A stretch of 64,000 bases of DNA, taken from Paracoccus aestuariivivens. GTDB taxonomy: Bacteria > Pseudomonadota > Alphaproteobacteria > Rhodobacterales > Rhodobacteraceae. Positions 8,725-18,335 of the stretch are shown one piece after another. Where the stretch lies: the NCBI RefSeq assembly GCF_009711225.1, contig NZ_WMIE01000008.1, positions 62,001 through 126,000 of the forward strand, read 5' to 3'. Within the stretch, counting starts at the first letter, position 1. Each line of letters starts with the position of its first letter. Under the pieces are notes generated by a model. The model searched no databases, had not been told where the DNA came from, and saw only the letters and a list, made by a program, of their open reading frames with translations. Both the position numbers and the translations under genes were made by a program.

Positions 8725-8755
8725 GTCGGTTGAAACCGACGAATTGATGCAATTC
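8725..8755. promoter_or_regulatory. Two back-to-back palindromes upstream of livJ
   Basis: GTCGGTT-GA-AACCGAC (8725-8740, 7-bp arms) is followed at once by GAATTG-ATG-CAATTC (8741-8755, 6-bp arms). They lie about 88-118 bases before the livJ start and just past the stop of the divergent-end regulator gene (8771). The paired layout suits an operator for a dimeric regulator; the first could instead form a weak hairpin ending the regulator transcript. No known site is recognised. Confidence 0.4.
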
Positions 8756-8770
8756 CGTGAAAGGAAATGC

Positions 8771-9778
8771 CTAATTTGTAGCAGAACCGGATCCGCTGCG
8801 CTGATGGTAGGGTGAACTGCCAAAGGTCGCGCGGTAACATTTCGAGAAATGCCCTGCCGAACCAAAGCCGCAGGCCAGCGCGATCTCGATCACGCTCATT
8901 TCGGTCTGCATCAGCAGGTTGCGGGCGCGCTCCAGACGGATTTCGATGTAATAGCGCTTGGGCGAGCGGCCGAGATACCGCGCGAACAGCCGCTCTAGCT
9001 GTCGGGGCGACATGTCCGCGTCAAGCGCCAGACGCGCGGGGCTGATCGGTTCCTCGATATTGGCTTCCATGCGCGCCACGACCTGCGCCAGACGGGGATG
9101 GCGCGCCCCGATGCGGGTCGGGATAGACAGGCGCTGGTGGTCGCCTTCGGATCGGATCGAGGTATGGATCATCTGGTCGGCAACACGGTTCGCCAGATCG
9201 CTGCCATGGTCGCGGCCGATCTGGTGCAGCATCAGGTCGATGGCTGCCGTGCCACCCGCCGCAGTCAGACGGCTGCCGTCGTCGACAAAGACCGTGCGGA
9301 TCAGGCTGACATCGGGAAATTCCTCGGAAAAGCCGTCCTGGTTTTCCCAATGGATTGTCGCGCGTTTGCCTTGCAGAAGTCCGGCCTCGGCCAGAACCCA
9401 TGAACCGGTGCAAAGTGCCCCCATGCGTGGGCCGCGACGGGCCTCACGGCGCAGCCATGCCAGTACCGGACGTGTCGCGGCGCGGGTAATGTCGATGCCG
9501 CCACATAACAGAATCGTATCCTCGCGGCGGGTTTCGGTCAGGCCGCTATCCAGCATGACGCGGGTGCCGTTCGAACAGGTGGCGAATTTGGCATTTTCCC
9601 CGATCACCCGCCATTCATAAAGTGTCCGCCCCGCAATCCGGTTCGCCAGACGCAGCGGTTCAATCGCGGCAGCGAAGGAGATCATCGTAAAGCGTTCAAG
9701 TAAAAGGAAATAGTATCGATTTGGTCGCGGCTGCACCGGACCTTGGGCAGGGAAAGAGGCTGGATCCATGTCTGGCAT
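8771..9778 (-). CDS. GlxA family transcriptional regulator (DJ-1/PfpI-like domain plus AraC HTH)
   Basis: 335-residue regulator. The N-terminal half (about residues 15-190) is a DJ-1/class I amidotransferase-like sensor domain beginning [26 protein letters not shown], with the nucleophile-elbow-like [14 protein letters not shown]. The C-terminal AraC/XylS domain has both helix-turn-helix units ([15 protein letters not shown] and [21 protein letters not shown]). The start region resembles regulators of betaine/carnitine catabolism such as GbdR and CdhR. Start ATG 9778 or 9769 are both possible. It is divergent from the DAHP synthase gene across 117 bases, which may or may not mean it controls it. 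Confidence 0.85.
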   Translation of the reverse strand: MPDMDPASFPAQGPVQPRPNRYYFLLLERFTMISFAAAIEPLRLANRIAGRTLYEWRVIGENAKFATCSNGTRVMLDSGLTETRREDTILLCGGIDITRAATRPVLAWLRREARRGPRMGALCTGSWVLAEAGLLQGKRATIHWENQDGFSEEFPDVSLIRTVFVDDGSRLTAAGGTAAIDLMLHQIGRDHGSDLANRVADQMIHTSIRSEGDHQRLSIPTRIGARHPRLAQVVARMEANIEEPISPARLALDADMSPRQLERLFARYLGRSPKRYYIEIRLERARNLLMQTEMSVIEIALACGFGSAGHFSKCYRATFGSSPYHQRSGSGSATN

Positions 9779-9895
9779 ATGCGGCTGTGTCTCGAAATCA
9801 GCGCAGATCAGCAGTCCGCGCGGGCGCGCGCAAGGCTTTTCCTCGGTTCGACGACGCATTATACCCCAATGACCGTTTGTCAGGAGGACAGGATA

Positions 9896-11296
9896 ATGGC
9901 ACAGCAGAAAACCGGTTCCGCAACCCAAACATGGGACAAGCGTAGCTGGCGCGCCTATCCCCGCGTCCAGATGCCTGATTATCCGGATATGGCTGCACTT
10001 GAGGCGGTCGAATCGCAGCTTGCGAAATTCCCGCCGCTGGTTTTTGCTGGCGAGGCGCGCCGCTTGAAAGCTTCCTTGGCGGAGGTGGCCGCTGGTCGCT
10101 CGTTCCTGTTGCAGGGCGGCGATTGCGCCGAAAGCTTCTCGGAATTCTCGGCCGACAACATCCGCGACACCTTCAAGGTGATGCTGCAGATGGCGATCGT
10201 GCTGACCTGGGGCGCGCAACTGCCCGTGGTCAAGGTGGGCCGTATGGCCGGTCAATTCGCCAAGCCGCGTTCGGCTGCGATGGAGAAGGTGGGTGACGCC
10301 GAACTGCCCAGCTACCGCGGCGATATCATCAACGGCTTCGACTTCACCCCCGAGGCCCGCATCCCCGATCCGCAACGGATGCTGTCGGCCTATACGCAGG
10401 CCGCCGCATCGCTGAACCTTTTGCGCGCATTCTCGACGGGGGGTTATGCCGATATCCACCGCGTTCAAAGCTGGATCAGCGACTTTACCGGTGGCGATGA
10501 GGCCGCGCGGTACCGCGACATCGCCGACCGCATCAGCGATGCGATGGCCTTCATGGCGGCTGCTGGCGTGACCTCGGCCACGGCGCATGTGCTGAATTCA
10601 GTCGATTTCTACACCAGCCACGAGGCCTTGCTGCTGGAATACGAGGAATCGCTGGCAAGGATCGACTCGACCACGGGCCTGCCGGTCGCCGGATCGGGCC
10701 ACATGATCTGGATCGGCGACCGCACCCGTCAGATCGACGGCGCGCATGTCGAATTCGCCCGTGGCGTCCAGAACCCGATCGGTCTGAAATGCGGTCCGTC
10801 GATCTCGGATAGCGACCTGAAAACGCTGATCGCGAAACTGAACCCCGAAAACGAGCCGGGGCGTCTGACGCTGATTGCGCGCTTCGGGGCGGGCTCGGTT
10901 GGCGATCACCTGCCGCGCCTGATCGAGGCCGTGCAATCCGAGGGGGCCAATGTCGTCTGGTCCTGCGATCCGATGCACGGGAACACGATCAAGTCGGCCT
11001 CTGGTTACAAGACGCGGCCCTTCGAATCGGTCCTACGCGAAGTCCGCGAGTTCTTCGAAGTCCACCGCGCCGAAGGCTCGATCCCGGGTGGCGTGCATTT
11101 CGAGATGACCGGCAAGGACGTGACGGAATGCACCGGCGGTGTCCGCGCCGTTACCGACGAAGATCTGTCGGATCGCTACCATACCGCCTGCGATCCGCGC
11201 CTGAATGCAAGCCAATCATTGGAATTGGCTTTCCTCGTTGCTGAGGAACTTCGCCGTCGTCGTGTCGACACCGCGCAGCAAGCAAAGGCGAGCTGA
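9896..11296 (+). CDS. Class II 3-deoxy-7-phosphoheptulonate synthase (DAHP synthase)
   Basis: 466-residue plant-type (class II) DAHP synthase, first step of the shikimate pathway: phosphoenolpyruvate plus erythrose 4-phosphate. Conserved stretches: [14 protein letters not shown] at the start, [11 protein letters not shown] near residue 75 (metal-ligand Cys), [25 protein letters not shown], and [12 protein letters not shown] near residue 355 followed by [11 protein letters not shown]. The ATG at 9896 has a strong CAGGAGGA upstream; longer in-frame starts reach back across the divergent regulator's start. Regulation by aromatic amino acids cannot be read from sequence. Confidence 0.95.
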   Translation: MAQQKTGSATQTWDKRSWRAYPRVQMPDYPDMAALEAVESQLAKFPPLVFAGEARRLKASLAEVAAGRSFLLQGGDCAESFSEFSADNIRDTFKVMLQMAIVLTWGAQLPVVKVGRMAGQFAKPRSAAMEKVGDAELPSYRGDIINGFDFTPEARIPDPQRMLSAYTQAAASLNLLRAFSTGGYADIHRVQSWISDFTGGDEAARYRDIADRISDAMAFMAAAGVTSATAHVLNSVDFYTSHEALLLEYEESLARIDSTTGLPVAGSGHMIWIGDRTRQIDGAHVEFARGVQNPIGLKCGPSISDSDLKTLIAKLNPENEPGRLTLIARFGAGSVGDHLPRLIEAVQSEGANVVWSCDPMHGNTIKSASGYKTRPFESVLREVREFFEVHRAEGSIPGGVHFEMTGKDVTECTGGVRAVTDEDLSDRYHTACDPRLNASQSLELAFLVAEELRRRRVDTAQQAKAS

Positions 11297-11315
11297 ACTC
11301 AGTAACATTATTGGA

Positions 11316-11346
11316 AAGGGCGGCGAGGTCATCACCGCCCTTTTTT
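11316..11346. terminator. Bidirectional intrinsic terminator between DAHP synthase and PAS gene
   Basis: AAGGGCGG pairs with CCGCCCTT around an 11-base loop and is followed by six T on the plus strand; A-rich bases before the first arm give a shorter T tract on the minus strand. It lies 20 bases past the DAHP synthase stop and reaches into the stop of the convergent PAS gene. Confidence 0.85.
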
Positions 11347-12097
11347 ACATCCTGTGAGCGTTGATCGACGTTTCGATCCCGTCAGTGATGACACGGAATT
11401 TCGCTCGCCGTTCCTCGGGGGTTGCTGTTTCGAAGATGCGGCCACGAGCCGGAGCAAGTTCGGCAAATCGGGTGGGCGAGGGGGACGGTTCGATGGTTTT
11501 TGCACCGTGAACGACGGGAAAGACCCGGTCACGAACCAGATCAAAGCGCCGCGATGTCTGGCCGATCTCACCTTTGGTGACAAGGCAGCCAAGCACGCGG
11601 CTCACATCGCCCAGATCCGAACGCAGCGGCAGAAATAGCATCGTTCCGCGAAGATGGGGTCGGCCGTAGCCGACGGCCGATTCAAGGTGTAACTCGGCGA
11701 TCTGCGGGCCGCGGAAGACACTTTCCAACACGTCCGACAGACGTCCGCGCGAGTCCGGATTCAACAGCGCACAGATCGGCATGCCGCGGACTTCTACGCC
11801 CATCACGTCGATCAGGTGCCGTCCCGCCAGACGGAATCGGGCCGCTCCGGGGGCGATGCGTTCCAGAATGAAAGCGAAATCAAGCGCGGGTCGGAAGGCG
11901 CGGGGGTCGATCTCGTCACGGGTCGGTACGGAGCGGTTGCCGCGCAGGCCGTCCCAATAGCTCCGAAGATCGCTGACGATGCGCTCGGGTTGGACAGGTT
12001 CGTAATCCGCGATGCGAAAAAGTTTATCGTTGCGCCGGACATCGCGTCTCGGCACAACTTCGCCCCGGATCCCATCCGGGCCGTGATTATCTGACAT
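11345..12097 (-). CDS. PAS domain protein (PAS_5/PF07310-like)
   Basis: 250-residue cytoplasmic protein of a PAS family common in alphaproteobacteria. The core runs from about residue 40 (LRSYWDGLRGNRSVPTRDEIDP) through FAFILERIAPGAARFRLAGRHL to GTMLFLPLRSD and ends before residue 190. The C-terminal 60 residues are Pro/Glu/Arg-rich and of unknown role. No kinase, GGDEF or HTH domain is present, so it would act through a partner. The ATG at 12097 is preceded by TTAGGTGGG. Function unassigned. Confidence 0.8.
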   Translation of the reverse strand: MSDNHGPDGIRGEVVPRRDVRRNDKLFRIADYEPVQPERIVSDLRSYWDGLRGNRSVPTRDEIDPRAFRPALDFAFILERIAPGAARFRLAGRHLIDVMGVEVRGMPICALLNPDSRGRLSDVLESVFRGPQIAELHLESAVGYGRPHLRGTMLFLPLRSDLGDVSRVLGCLVTKGEIGQTSRRFDLVRDRVFPVVHGAKTIEPSPSPTRFAELAPARGRIFETATPEERRAKFRVITDGIETSINAHRM

Positions 12098-12302
12098 CGT
12101 GTTTACCCACCTAACCAACAAACCGAAACAAACAGATACGACGTCACCAACCTAACGCATTCAAGCCCGTTCGCAGAGAGAATTCTTGACAGAAGGTTAA
12201 TATGATTTGCCGTTGCGGAGCGGGGGTTGACCATGATGCCCGCGCTGCGCCATTCAGGCCGCGAATTAAGACCGACCGAGCACGACAAAGGAGATCGGGA
12301 CC

Positions 12303-12935
12303 ATGGATCGCAGCGGGCTTCTGATCATTCTTTCATCGCCTTCGGGGGCAGGAAAATCCACATTGGCACGGCGTTTGATGGAATGGGATTCCAGCCTGCG
12401 CTTTTCCGTTTCCGCGACCACGCGCAAGCCGCGACCGGGTGAGGTCGAAGGCGACCATTATTATTTCCGCGACCCCGACACATTCCGCGCCATGGTTGCT
12501 GCCGGAAATATGCTGGAGCATGCCGAGGTGTTCGGCAATCTTTACGGCACGCCGCGCGAACCGGTTGAAGACGCGATGCGCGCGGGCCGCGATACCTTGT
12601 TCGATGTCGATTGGCAGGGCGGGCAACAGATCCGCGCCTCGGCTTTGGGAAACCATGTCATCTCGATCTTCGTGCTGCCGCCAAGCCTTGCCGAGCTTGA
12701 GCGCCGCCTGATCTCGCGCGGGCAGGACGCCCCCGAAGTGATCGCCGGACGGATGCAGAAAAGCCGCGACGAGATCAGTCATTGGGCCGAATATGATTAT
12801 GTCATCGTCAACGAAGATATTGATCAAAGCGCCGAGGCGCTCAAGTCGATCCTGACCGCCGAGCGGCTGCGCCGTCCGCGTCAGGTCGGGCTTGGCCCGT
12901 TTGTACGCCGCCTGATGGAGGAAGATGGTAGATGA
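12303..12935 (+). CDS. gmk: Guanylate kinase
   Basis: 210-residue guanylate kinase converting GMP to GDP. P-loop [10 protein letters not shown] at residues 11-20, GMP-binding [20 protein letters not shown], then [14 protein letters not shown] and [27 protein letters not shown] precedes the ATG. It heads a short operon: the next gene overlaps its stop by 4 bases (ATGA). Confidence 0.97.
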   Translation: MDRSGLLIILSSPSGAGKSTLARRLMEWDSSLRFSVSATTRKPRPGEVEGDHYYFRDPDTFRAMVAAGNMLEHAEVFGNLYGTPREPVEDAMRAGRDTLFDVDWQGGQQIRASALGNHVISIFVLPPSLAELERRLISRGQDAPEVIAGRMQKSRDEISHWAEYDYVIVNEDIDQSAEALKSILTAERLRRPRQVGLGPFVRRLMEEDGR

Positions 12936-13459
12936 TCTGGGACTTGGACGGAATTGCCCCGCAAATGGCGGATGATGCATGGGTTGCGCCTGATGCGCAG
13001 TTGATCGGCAAGGTCGTTCTGGAGGAAGGCGCGAGCGTCTGGTTCGGATCGGTCTTGCGCGGCGATAACGAGGAAATCCGTGTCGGCCGCAATTCGAACG
13101 TTCAGGAACTGACCGTCTGCCACACCGATATCGGTTGCCCCCTGACCATCGGCGCGAACTGCACCATCGGTCATCGCGCGATCCTGCATGGTTGCACCAT
13201 CGGGGATGGGGCTTTGATCGGCATGGGCGCGATCATTCTGAATGGTGCGCGGATCGGGGCGGGTTCGTTGATTGGCGCAGGCGCTTTGATCACCGAAGGA
13301 AAGGAAATCCCTCCGGGTTCTCTGGTCATGGGGGCTCCGGGAAAGGTCGTGCGCGAGCTTGACGACGAGGCGCGGGCCAAGCTGCTGAAATCGGCGGAAG
13401 GCTACCGCGCCAATGCCGCCCGCTTTCGTGCGGGCATGACGGCGGCTCGAAATGCCTGA
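12932..13459 (+). CDS. Gamma-carbonic anhydrase-like hexapeptide-repeat protein
   Basis: 175-residue left-handed beta-helix protein of the gamma-carbonic anhydrase/PaaY/YrdA group. Hexapeptide repeats run from about residue 30 to 135. The metal-ligand histidines of the family are in place: VCHTD and GHRAILHGC. The acidic loop residues of true Methanosarcina Cam are not evident, so carbonic anhydrase activity is not assured. Sandwiched with 4-base and 8-base overlaps between gmk and the histidine kinase gene, so probably translated in coupled fashion. Confidence 0.9.
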   Translation: MIWDLDGIAPQMADDAWVAPDAQLIGKVVLEEGASVWFGSVLRGDNEEIRVGRNSNVQELTVCHTDIGCPLTIGANCTIGHRAILHGCTIGDGALIGMGAIILNGARIGAGSLIGAGALITEGKEIPPGSLVMGAPGKVVRELDDEARAKLLKSAEGYRANAARFRAGMTAARNA

Positions 13460-14501
13460 TTTGCTGGATCAGCTTCTATCCGCCGTTCCGGTGCCGATGG
13501 TTGTCGTCGACGAGGAGGCGCGGCTGATCGGCGGCAATGACGCCATGGAGGCATTGCTAGGGCCGGTCCCTGCCAATCGGCCATTCGTGACGCTGTTGCG
13601 GCATCCCGAGGTGAATACTGCGCTGGATTCGGTGCTTGCCGGTGGCGAGCAGGCACGGCTGAATGCGACGATGCAGACGCGTAACGGCAAGATGCTGTGT
13701 CAGGTTCTGGTTTCTCCGCTGCAAATTTCGGGAAACCGCGCGGCGAGCGTGACCATCGAGGACCGTTCGCGCGATGAAGAAACCGAACAGATGCGACGCG
13801 ATTTCGTGGCCAATGTCAGCCATGAACTGCGTACGCCCCTCACTGCGTTGATGGGTTTTATCGAAACATTGCGTGGACCAGCCCGGAACGATCTGGCGGC
13901 GCATGACCGTTTCCTAGAGATCATGGGGCGCGAGGCGGGCAGGATGAACCGGCTGATCGGTGAGCTGTTGTCACTGAGCCGTGTCGAGCAGGACGAACGC
14001 CGTCGCCCCGTCGAAAGTGTCGATCTGGCGGCGTTGCTGCGTTCGGTCGTGACGACGCTTTCCCCATCGGCAACAAGCGCATCCGTGTCGCTTGAGCAGG
14101 TCGGTACGTCGGGACAGGTCATGCTTCCGGGCGATACCGACCAGTTGGTGCAGGTTTTTCACAATCTGATCGAGAACGCCGTGAAATACGGGGCCAGCGG
14201 TGGAGTGGTGCGGGTCGTGCTGGAGCGGCTGCAACACGAGCCGGTCCTGCGCGGGCCGGCATGGATGGTGACGATCGCGGATGAGGGCGAGGGGATCGAG
14301 GCGCTGCATTTGCCGCGCCTGACCGAGCGTTTTTACCGTGTCGATACACACCGCTCGCGGGAGCAGGGCGGAACGGGGTTGGGTCTGGCAATCGTCAAAC
14401 ACATCATCAACCGTCATCGCGGGCGGCTGAAGATCGAGAGCCAGAAAGGCAAGGGCAGCCAGTTCATGGTAATCCTGCCCGAATCTGCCGGACGGGTTTA
14501 G
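13452..14501 (+). CDS. phoR: PhoR-like sensor histidine kinase without transmembrane segment
   Basis: 349-residue kinase. An N-terminal PAS-like domain begins at once ([27 protein letters not shown]) and no membrane helix is visible. HisKA H-box [15 protein letters not shown] (His near residue 125), N-box [13 protein letters not shown]1 IADEGEGIE, and G2 [17 protein letters not shown] follow. The arrangement and sequence resemble PhoR of phosphate regulation in Rhodobacteraceae, where it commonly sits beside pst and phoUB; none of these is here. Start overlaps the preceding gene by 8 bases. A role in phosphate sensing is inferred from resemblance only. Confidence 0.82.
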   Translation: MPDLLDQLLSAVPVPMVVVDEEARLIGGNDAMEALLGPVPANRPFVTLLRHPEVNTALDSVLAGGEQARLNATMQTRNGKMLCQVLVSPLQISGNRAASVTIEDRSRDEETEQMRRDFVANVSHELRTPLTALMGFIETLRGPARNDLAAHDRFLEIMGREAGRMNRLIGELLSLSRVEQDERRRPVESVDLAALLRSVVTTLSPSATSASVSLEQVGTSGQVMLPGDTDQLVQVFHNLIENAVKYGASGGVVRVVLERLQHEPVLRGPAWMVTIADEGEGIEALHLPRLTERFYRVDTHRSREQGGTGLGLAIVKHIINRHRGRLKIESQKGKGSQFMVILPESAGRV

Positions 14502-14510
14502 GGAATAAAA

Positions 14511-14541
14511 AAGGCGGAGGCATCGAGCCTCCGCCTTTTTT
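14511..14541. terminator. Bidirectional intrinsic terminator between phoR-like gene and purF
   Basis: Perfect 9-bp stem GGCGGAGGC / GCCTCCGCC (14513-14521 and 14527-14535) with loop ATCGA, flanked by six A before and six T after. It therefore works on both strands for the convergent phoR-like and purF genes. Confidence 0.93.
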
Positions 14542-14566
14542 GTCCGGCCTTTGGCCGAACGCCGCC

Positions 14567-16072
14567 TTACTCGGCAGCGTGGCCGGTGATTTCAACGCCC
14601 GAGGTTTCGGAGTTGGGCTTCATCCGGAAGCCGCGTTCCAACTGGTCGAATGGTGCAACCGGATAGTCACCCGAGAAGCAGGCGTCGCAATATTGCGGGT
14701 TGGCCGCGTTGCGTCCGCGCGCTTCGCCAACAGCGCGGTAAAGTCCGTCTAGCGAAACGAATGCGAGGCTGTCGACGCCGATCCATTCGCGCATTTCCTC
14801 GACCGACATCTGGGCTGCCAGAAGCTTGCCGCGGTCGGGCGTGTCCACGCCGTAGAAGCAGGGCCATGCGGTCGGCGGCGAGGCGATGCGGAAGTGGACC
14901 TCGGCCGCGCCAGCGTCAAGGATCATGTCCTTGATCTTGCGAGAGGTGGTCCCGCGCACGACCGAGTCATCCACCAGAATGACGCGCTTGCCTTTGACCA
15001 GCGCGCGGTTGACGTTAAGCTTGAGACGTACGCCCATGTTGCGGATCTGTTCGGTCGGCTCGATGAAGGTCCGGCCCATATACTGGTTGCGGATGATCCC
15101 CATGCCGAACGGAATGCCGCTTTCATGCGCGAAGCCGATTGCGGCAGGCGTGCCGCTATCGGGAACGGCGCAGACGAGGTCGGCTTCGATCGGGGATTCA
15201 CGGGCCAGTTCGACGCCGATCTGGCGGCGGGTCTCATAGACGGAACGACCGCCGATGATCGAGTCCGGGCGCGAGAAATAGACATGCTCGAAGATGCAGA
15301 AACGGCCGGTCGAGGGACCGAAGGGGCGCGAGCTTTCGACCTCGCCCTTCGAGATGACGACCATTTCACCGGGCTCGATCTCGCGCAGGAATTCGGCTCC
15401 AATAATATCCAGCGCGCAGGTTTCCGAGGCGAGGACATATCCCTCGTCGCCGATCTTGCCCAGAACCAGGGGGCGCACGCCCAACGGGTCGCGCACGCCG
15501 ATCAACTTGGTGCGGGTCATGGCGATGACCGAGAACGCGCCTTCGACGCGGCGCAGCGCGTCTTTCATCCGTTCGGGGATGTTGCGCTGAATGGAACGCG
15601 CCATCAGGTGGATGATGCATTCGGAATCCGAACTGGACTGGAAGATCGAGCCACGCTCGATCAGTTCCTTGCGCAGCGCCATGGCGTTGGTGATGTTGCC
15701 GTTATGGGCAACGGCGCAGCCACCCATCGAGAAATCGCCGAAAAAGGGCTGCACGTCGCGGATCGCGGTCGCGGCCTTGGTGCCGGCAGTCGAATAGCGG
15801 ACGTGACCGATGGCGAGGGAACCCGGCAGGGTCTCCATCAGGCTTTGTTTGGTAAAATTGTCGCGGACGTAGCCGAAACGGTGGGCGCTGTTAAAGCCCT
15901 GTTCCGCGTCATGCGAGATAATGCCGCCAGCTTCTTGTCCGCGATGCTGCAACGCGTGCAGGCCGAGGGCGACGAAGTTGGCCGCATCCGTGACACCGAT
16001 TACGCCGAAAACACCGCATTCTTCATGCAGGCGGTCGGAATCGAAGGGATGGGCAAGGAATGGCTGCATCAT
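14567..16072 (-). CDS. purF: Amidophosphoribosyltransferase
   Basis: 501-residue PurF, first committed step of purine synthesis (PRPP plus glutamine to phosphoribosylamine). The nucleophile Cys19 in HEECGVFGV follows a short propeptide. The glutaminase domain has ALQHRGQEAGGI and AVAHNGNITN; the PRPP loop is VILVDDSVVRGTTS. The C-terminal NPQYCDACFSGDYPV has the CxxC typical of the B. subtilis-type, iron-sulfur-bearing enzyme, as expected with a propeptide. The start is the ATG at 16072; a GTG immediately upstream is also possible. Downstream of cvpA, as in many bacteria. Confidence 0.96.
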   Translation of the reverse strand: MMQPFLAHPFDSDRLHEECGVFGVIGVTDAANFVALGLHALQHRGQEAGGIISHDAEQGFNSAHRFGYVRDNFTKQSLMETLPGSLAIGHVRYSTAGTKAATAIRDVQPFFGDFSMGGCAVAHNGNITNAMALRKELIERGSIFQSSSDSECIIHLMARSIQRNIPERMKDALRRVEGAFSVIAMTRTKLIGVRDPLGVRPLVLGKIGDEGYVLASETCALDIIGAEFLREIEPGEMVVISKGEVESSRPFGPSTGRFCIFEHVYFSRPDSIIGGRSVYETRRQIGVELARESPIEADLVCAVPDSGTPAAIGFAHESGIPFGMGIIRNQYMGRTFIEPTEQIRNMGVRLKLNVNRALVKGKRVILVDDSVVRGTTSRKIKDMILDAGAAEVHFRIASPPTAWPCFYGVDTPDRGKLLAAQMSVEEMREWIGVDSLAFVSLDGLYRAVGEARGRNAANPQYCDACFSGDYPVAPFDQLERGFRMKPNSETSGVEITGHAAE

Positions 16073-16150
16073 CACCGGCTCTTGGGCTAGGGGAGGGCTA
16101 AATATGTGGCGCGAGTGCCGCTAACATAGGGACTCGTGCGGGTGAAGTCA

Positions 16151-16173
16151 CGCCCCGCCGGACCGACGGGGCG
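16151..16173. terminator. Hairpin between cvpA and purF
   Basis: CGCCCCG (16151-16157) pairs with CGGGGCG (16167-16173) across a 9-base loop, in the 141-base gap between the two genes on the minus strand. There is no T run on that strand, so it may pause or stabilise rather than terminate; purF may have its own promoter in the rest of the gap. Confidence 0.35.
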
Positions 16174-16213
16174 CATTTAATGTCACGAATGGGTCATGCG
16201 ACGCTTTGTCGCC

Positions 16214-16831
16214 TTAATTCGCTGGGGTTGTGCCGTTGGCAGGCGCAGGCGTCGTGGTGTTCGCATCGACTGGCTGGGTCGACATGCAGCCACGCACCAG
16301 TTGCTCGTAGCGCGAAACGACCCATTCCGGCGCGTTATGCGGGATCTGCTCGTCCATCTGGCCGGTCATCCGTTCGAAAACCTGCGCCGAGCGCGAGTTG
16401 TCGACGATGGCCAGATCCTGTTCGGACATCACGCGGTCATAGACGATGAACGCGATCGCCACGAGAAGGATGCCGCGCGCTACCCCGAACAGGAAGCCCA
16501 TGCCCTGATCGATGCCGCCAAGCGCCGAGCGCTGCACGACCGACGAGAAAAGCGGCGTGATGATCGAGAACAGCACCAGTGCCAGCGCGAAGACGGCCGC
16601 AAAGCCCGCGATGGTCGAAAGCTCGCAACTGTCGGCGAGAAACTTGTTCAGGCCGGGGATTTGCGCGATCATCGGCCTTGCCGCCGGAGCGAAGATGAAC
16701 GCGAGCACCGCCGCGCCGATCCAGCCGAGGATGGCCAGCGATTCGCGAACGAAGCCCCGCGCGTAGGCAAGGATCGCCGAGAGGATGATCACGGCCGCCA
16801 CGATGCCGTCGATTATGGTGAAACCGTCCAT
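16214..16831 (-). CDS. cvpA: CvpA family membrane protein
   Basis: 205-residue inner-membrane protein of the colicin V production family. About four hydrophobic helices occupy residues 3-120 (IIDGIVAAVIILSAILAYARG, ESLAILGWIGAAVLAFIF, TIAGFAAVFALALVLFSII, MGFLFGVARGILLVAIAF), followed by a soluble Pro/Thr-rich C-terminal third. It precedes purF and follows radA by 42 bases. Family members are linked to envelope integrity; no enzyme activity is known. Confidence 0.9.
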   Translation of the reverse strand: MDGFTIIDGIVAAVIILSAILAYARGFVRESLAILGWIGAAVLAFIFAPAARPMIAQIPGLNKFLADSCELSTIAGFAAVFALALVLFSIITPLFSSVVQRSALGGIDQGMGFLFGVARGILLVAIAFIVYDRVMSEQDLAIVDNSRSAQVFERMTGQMDEQIPHNAPEWVVSRYEQLVRGCMSTQPVDANTTTPAPANGTTPAN

Positions 16832-16873
16832 GTCACGCCCTTTTGCGGTGTGCCCCGCGATTGAGGGACAAGA

Positions 16874-18238
16874 TCATCCGGCACCGAATGTCTCGCCCAC
16901 GAAACTTGTCAGATCCGAAACACGGTCGACCCGCATACCGGATACGCCCTCGACCTTGGTGGACGCGGGCAGGATTGCACGTGAAAAACCAAGTTTTTGC
17001 GCTTCTTTCAACCTGTTTTCGGTTTGTGCGACAGGACGTAGCGCCCCCGAAAGACTGATTTCGCCGAAAATGACCGCCTCAGCTGGCAGAGCGATGTCCT
17101 CGCGCGCGCTAAGAAGCGCGGCCGCGATGGCCAGATCCGCTGCGGGCTCGTTGACGCGCATCCCTCCGGCAACATTGAGAAAAACGTCGAGACCCGCGAA
17201 CGGGACGGCGCAGCGTGCCTCAAGCACTGCAAGGATGGTCGAGACCCTGCCGGAGTCCAGACCGACAACGGTCCGGCGCGGGCTGGCCAGTGTCGAAGGT
17301 GCAACAAGCGCCTGGACTTCGGTAAGGACAGGACGAGTGCCTTCGATCCCGGCATAGACCGCCGATCCGGCGCTTGGCTGGCCCCGCTCGGACAGGAAAA
17401 GGGCCGAAGGGTTCGCGACTTCGGACAGTCCGCCGCCGGTCATTTCGAAAACGCCGATCTCGTCGGCCGGACCGAAACGGTTCTTGTGGGCGCGAAGGAT
17501 GCGGAATTGGTGGCCGCGCTCACCCTCGAAGTAAAGGACGGTGTCGACCATGTGCTCGACGACGCGGGGGCCGGCGATCTGGCCCTCCTTTGTGACATGC
17601 CCGACCAGAATGACCGATGTTCCGCGCCGCTTGGCGAAGGTGGTCAGCTCATGCGCGCTGGCGCGGACCTGCCCGACCGAGCCGGGAGCGGCCTCGATCT
17701 GGTCCGACCAAAGGGTCTGGATCGAGTCTATGATCGCGACGTCAGGGCGTTCGACATCCAGCGTGGTCAGGATATCGCGCAAGGCGGTTTCTGCGCCAAG
17801 GCGAACAGGCGCGTCGCCAAGGCCCAGCCGTTGGGCGCGTAGACGGACCTGTGCGCTGGCTTCCTCGCCAGAGAAATAGATGGCTTGCTGGCCGTTGCGG
17901 GCGAAGGCAGCGGCGGCCTGTAGCAGAAGCGTGGATTTCCCGATGCCCGGATCACCGCCGACAAGGATGGCCGAGCCGGGAACAAGACCGCCGCCAAGGA
18001 CGCGGTCAAATTCCGCGATGCCGGAATGGGCGCGGGCAGGGGGGGCTTCCTGCGTCGCGAGGCCCGATAGCGGGACCGGCTTACCCTTGAGCGATCCAAG
18101 GCCGCGACCCGGCCCTTGCGACAGGGGCGCTTCCTCGATGATGCTGTTCCATTCGTTGCAGGTCTCGCAGCGACCGGACCATTTCCGGTGGCTGGCGCCG
18201 CAGGCCGTGCAGGTGAAGGCGGTGATGGATCTTGCCAT
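16874..18238 (-). CDS. radA: DNA repair protein RadA
   Basis: 454-residue RadA/Sms, a RecA-like branch-migration ATPase. The N-terminal zinc finger is CTACG...CETC (residues 8-30). Walker A is GGDPGIGKSTL, the RadA motif KNRFGP is present, and the C-terminal Lon-protease-like domain contains GLDVFLNVAGG and LPAEAVIFGEISLSG. ATG 18238 gives the canonical start MARSITAFTCTACG. First gene of a radA-cvpA-purF run. Confidence 0.97.
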   Translation of the reverse strand: MARSITAFTCTACGASHRKWSGRCETCNEWNSIIEEAPLSQGPGRGLGSLKGKPVPLSGLATQEAPPARAHSGIAEFDRVLGGGLVPGSAILVGGDPGIGKSTLLLQAAAAFARNGQQAIYFSGEEASAQVRLRAQRLGLGDAPVRLGAETALRDILTTLDVERPDVAIIDSIQTLWSDQIEAAPGSVGQVRASAHELTTFAKRRGTSVILVGHVTKEGQIAGPRVVEHMVDTVLYFEGERGHQFRILRAHKNRFGPADEIGVFEMTGGGLSEVANPSALFLSERGQPSAGSAVYAGIEGTRPVLTEVQALVAPSTLASPRRTVVGLDSGRVSTILAVLEARCAVPFAGLDVFLNVAGGMRVNEPAADLAIAAALLSAREDIALPAEAVIFGEISLSGALRPVAQTENRLKEAQKLGFSRAILPASTKVEGVSGMRVDRVSDLTSFVGETFGAG

Positions 18239-18335
18239 TCTATCTGAATGGCAGATTGCGCGGCGGCATGCCACAGGGAATGGTGTGCTTTACCGTGCAG
18301 TTGCGCGGGTTTTTACGAGATGTAGCCACCAGCGC

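Noticed and set aside
12186-12214. TTGACA upstream of gmk as promoter
   Set aside because: No acceptable -10 hexamer occurs at 15-19 bases; the nearby TATGAT is only 9 bases away.
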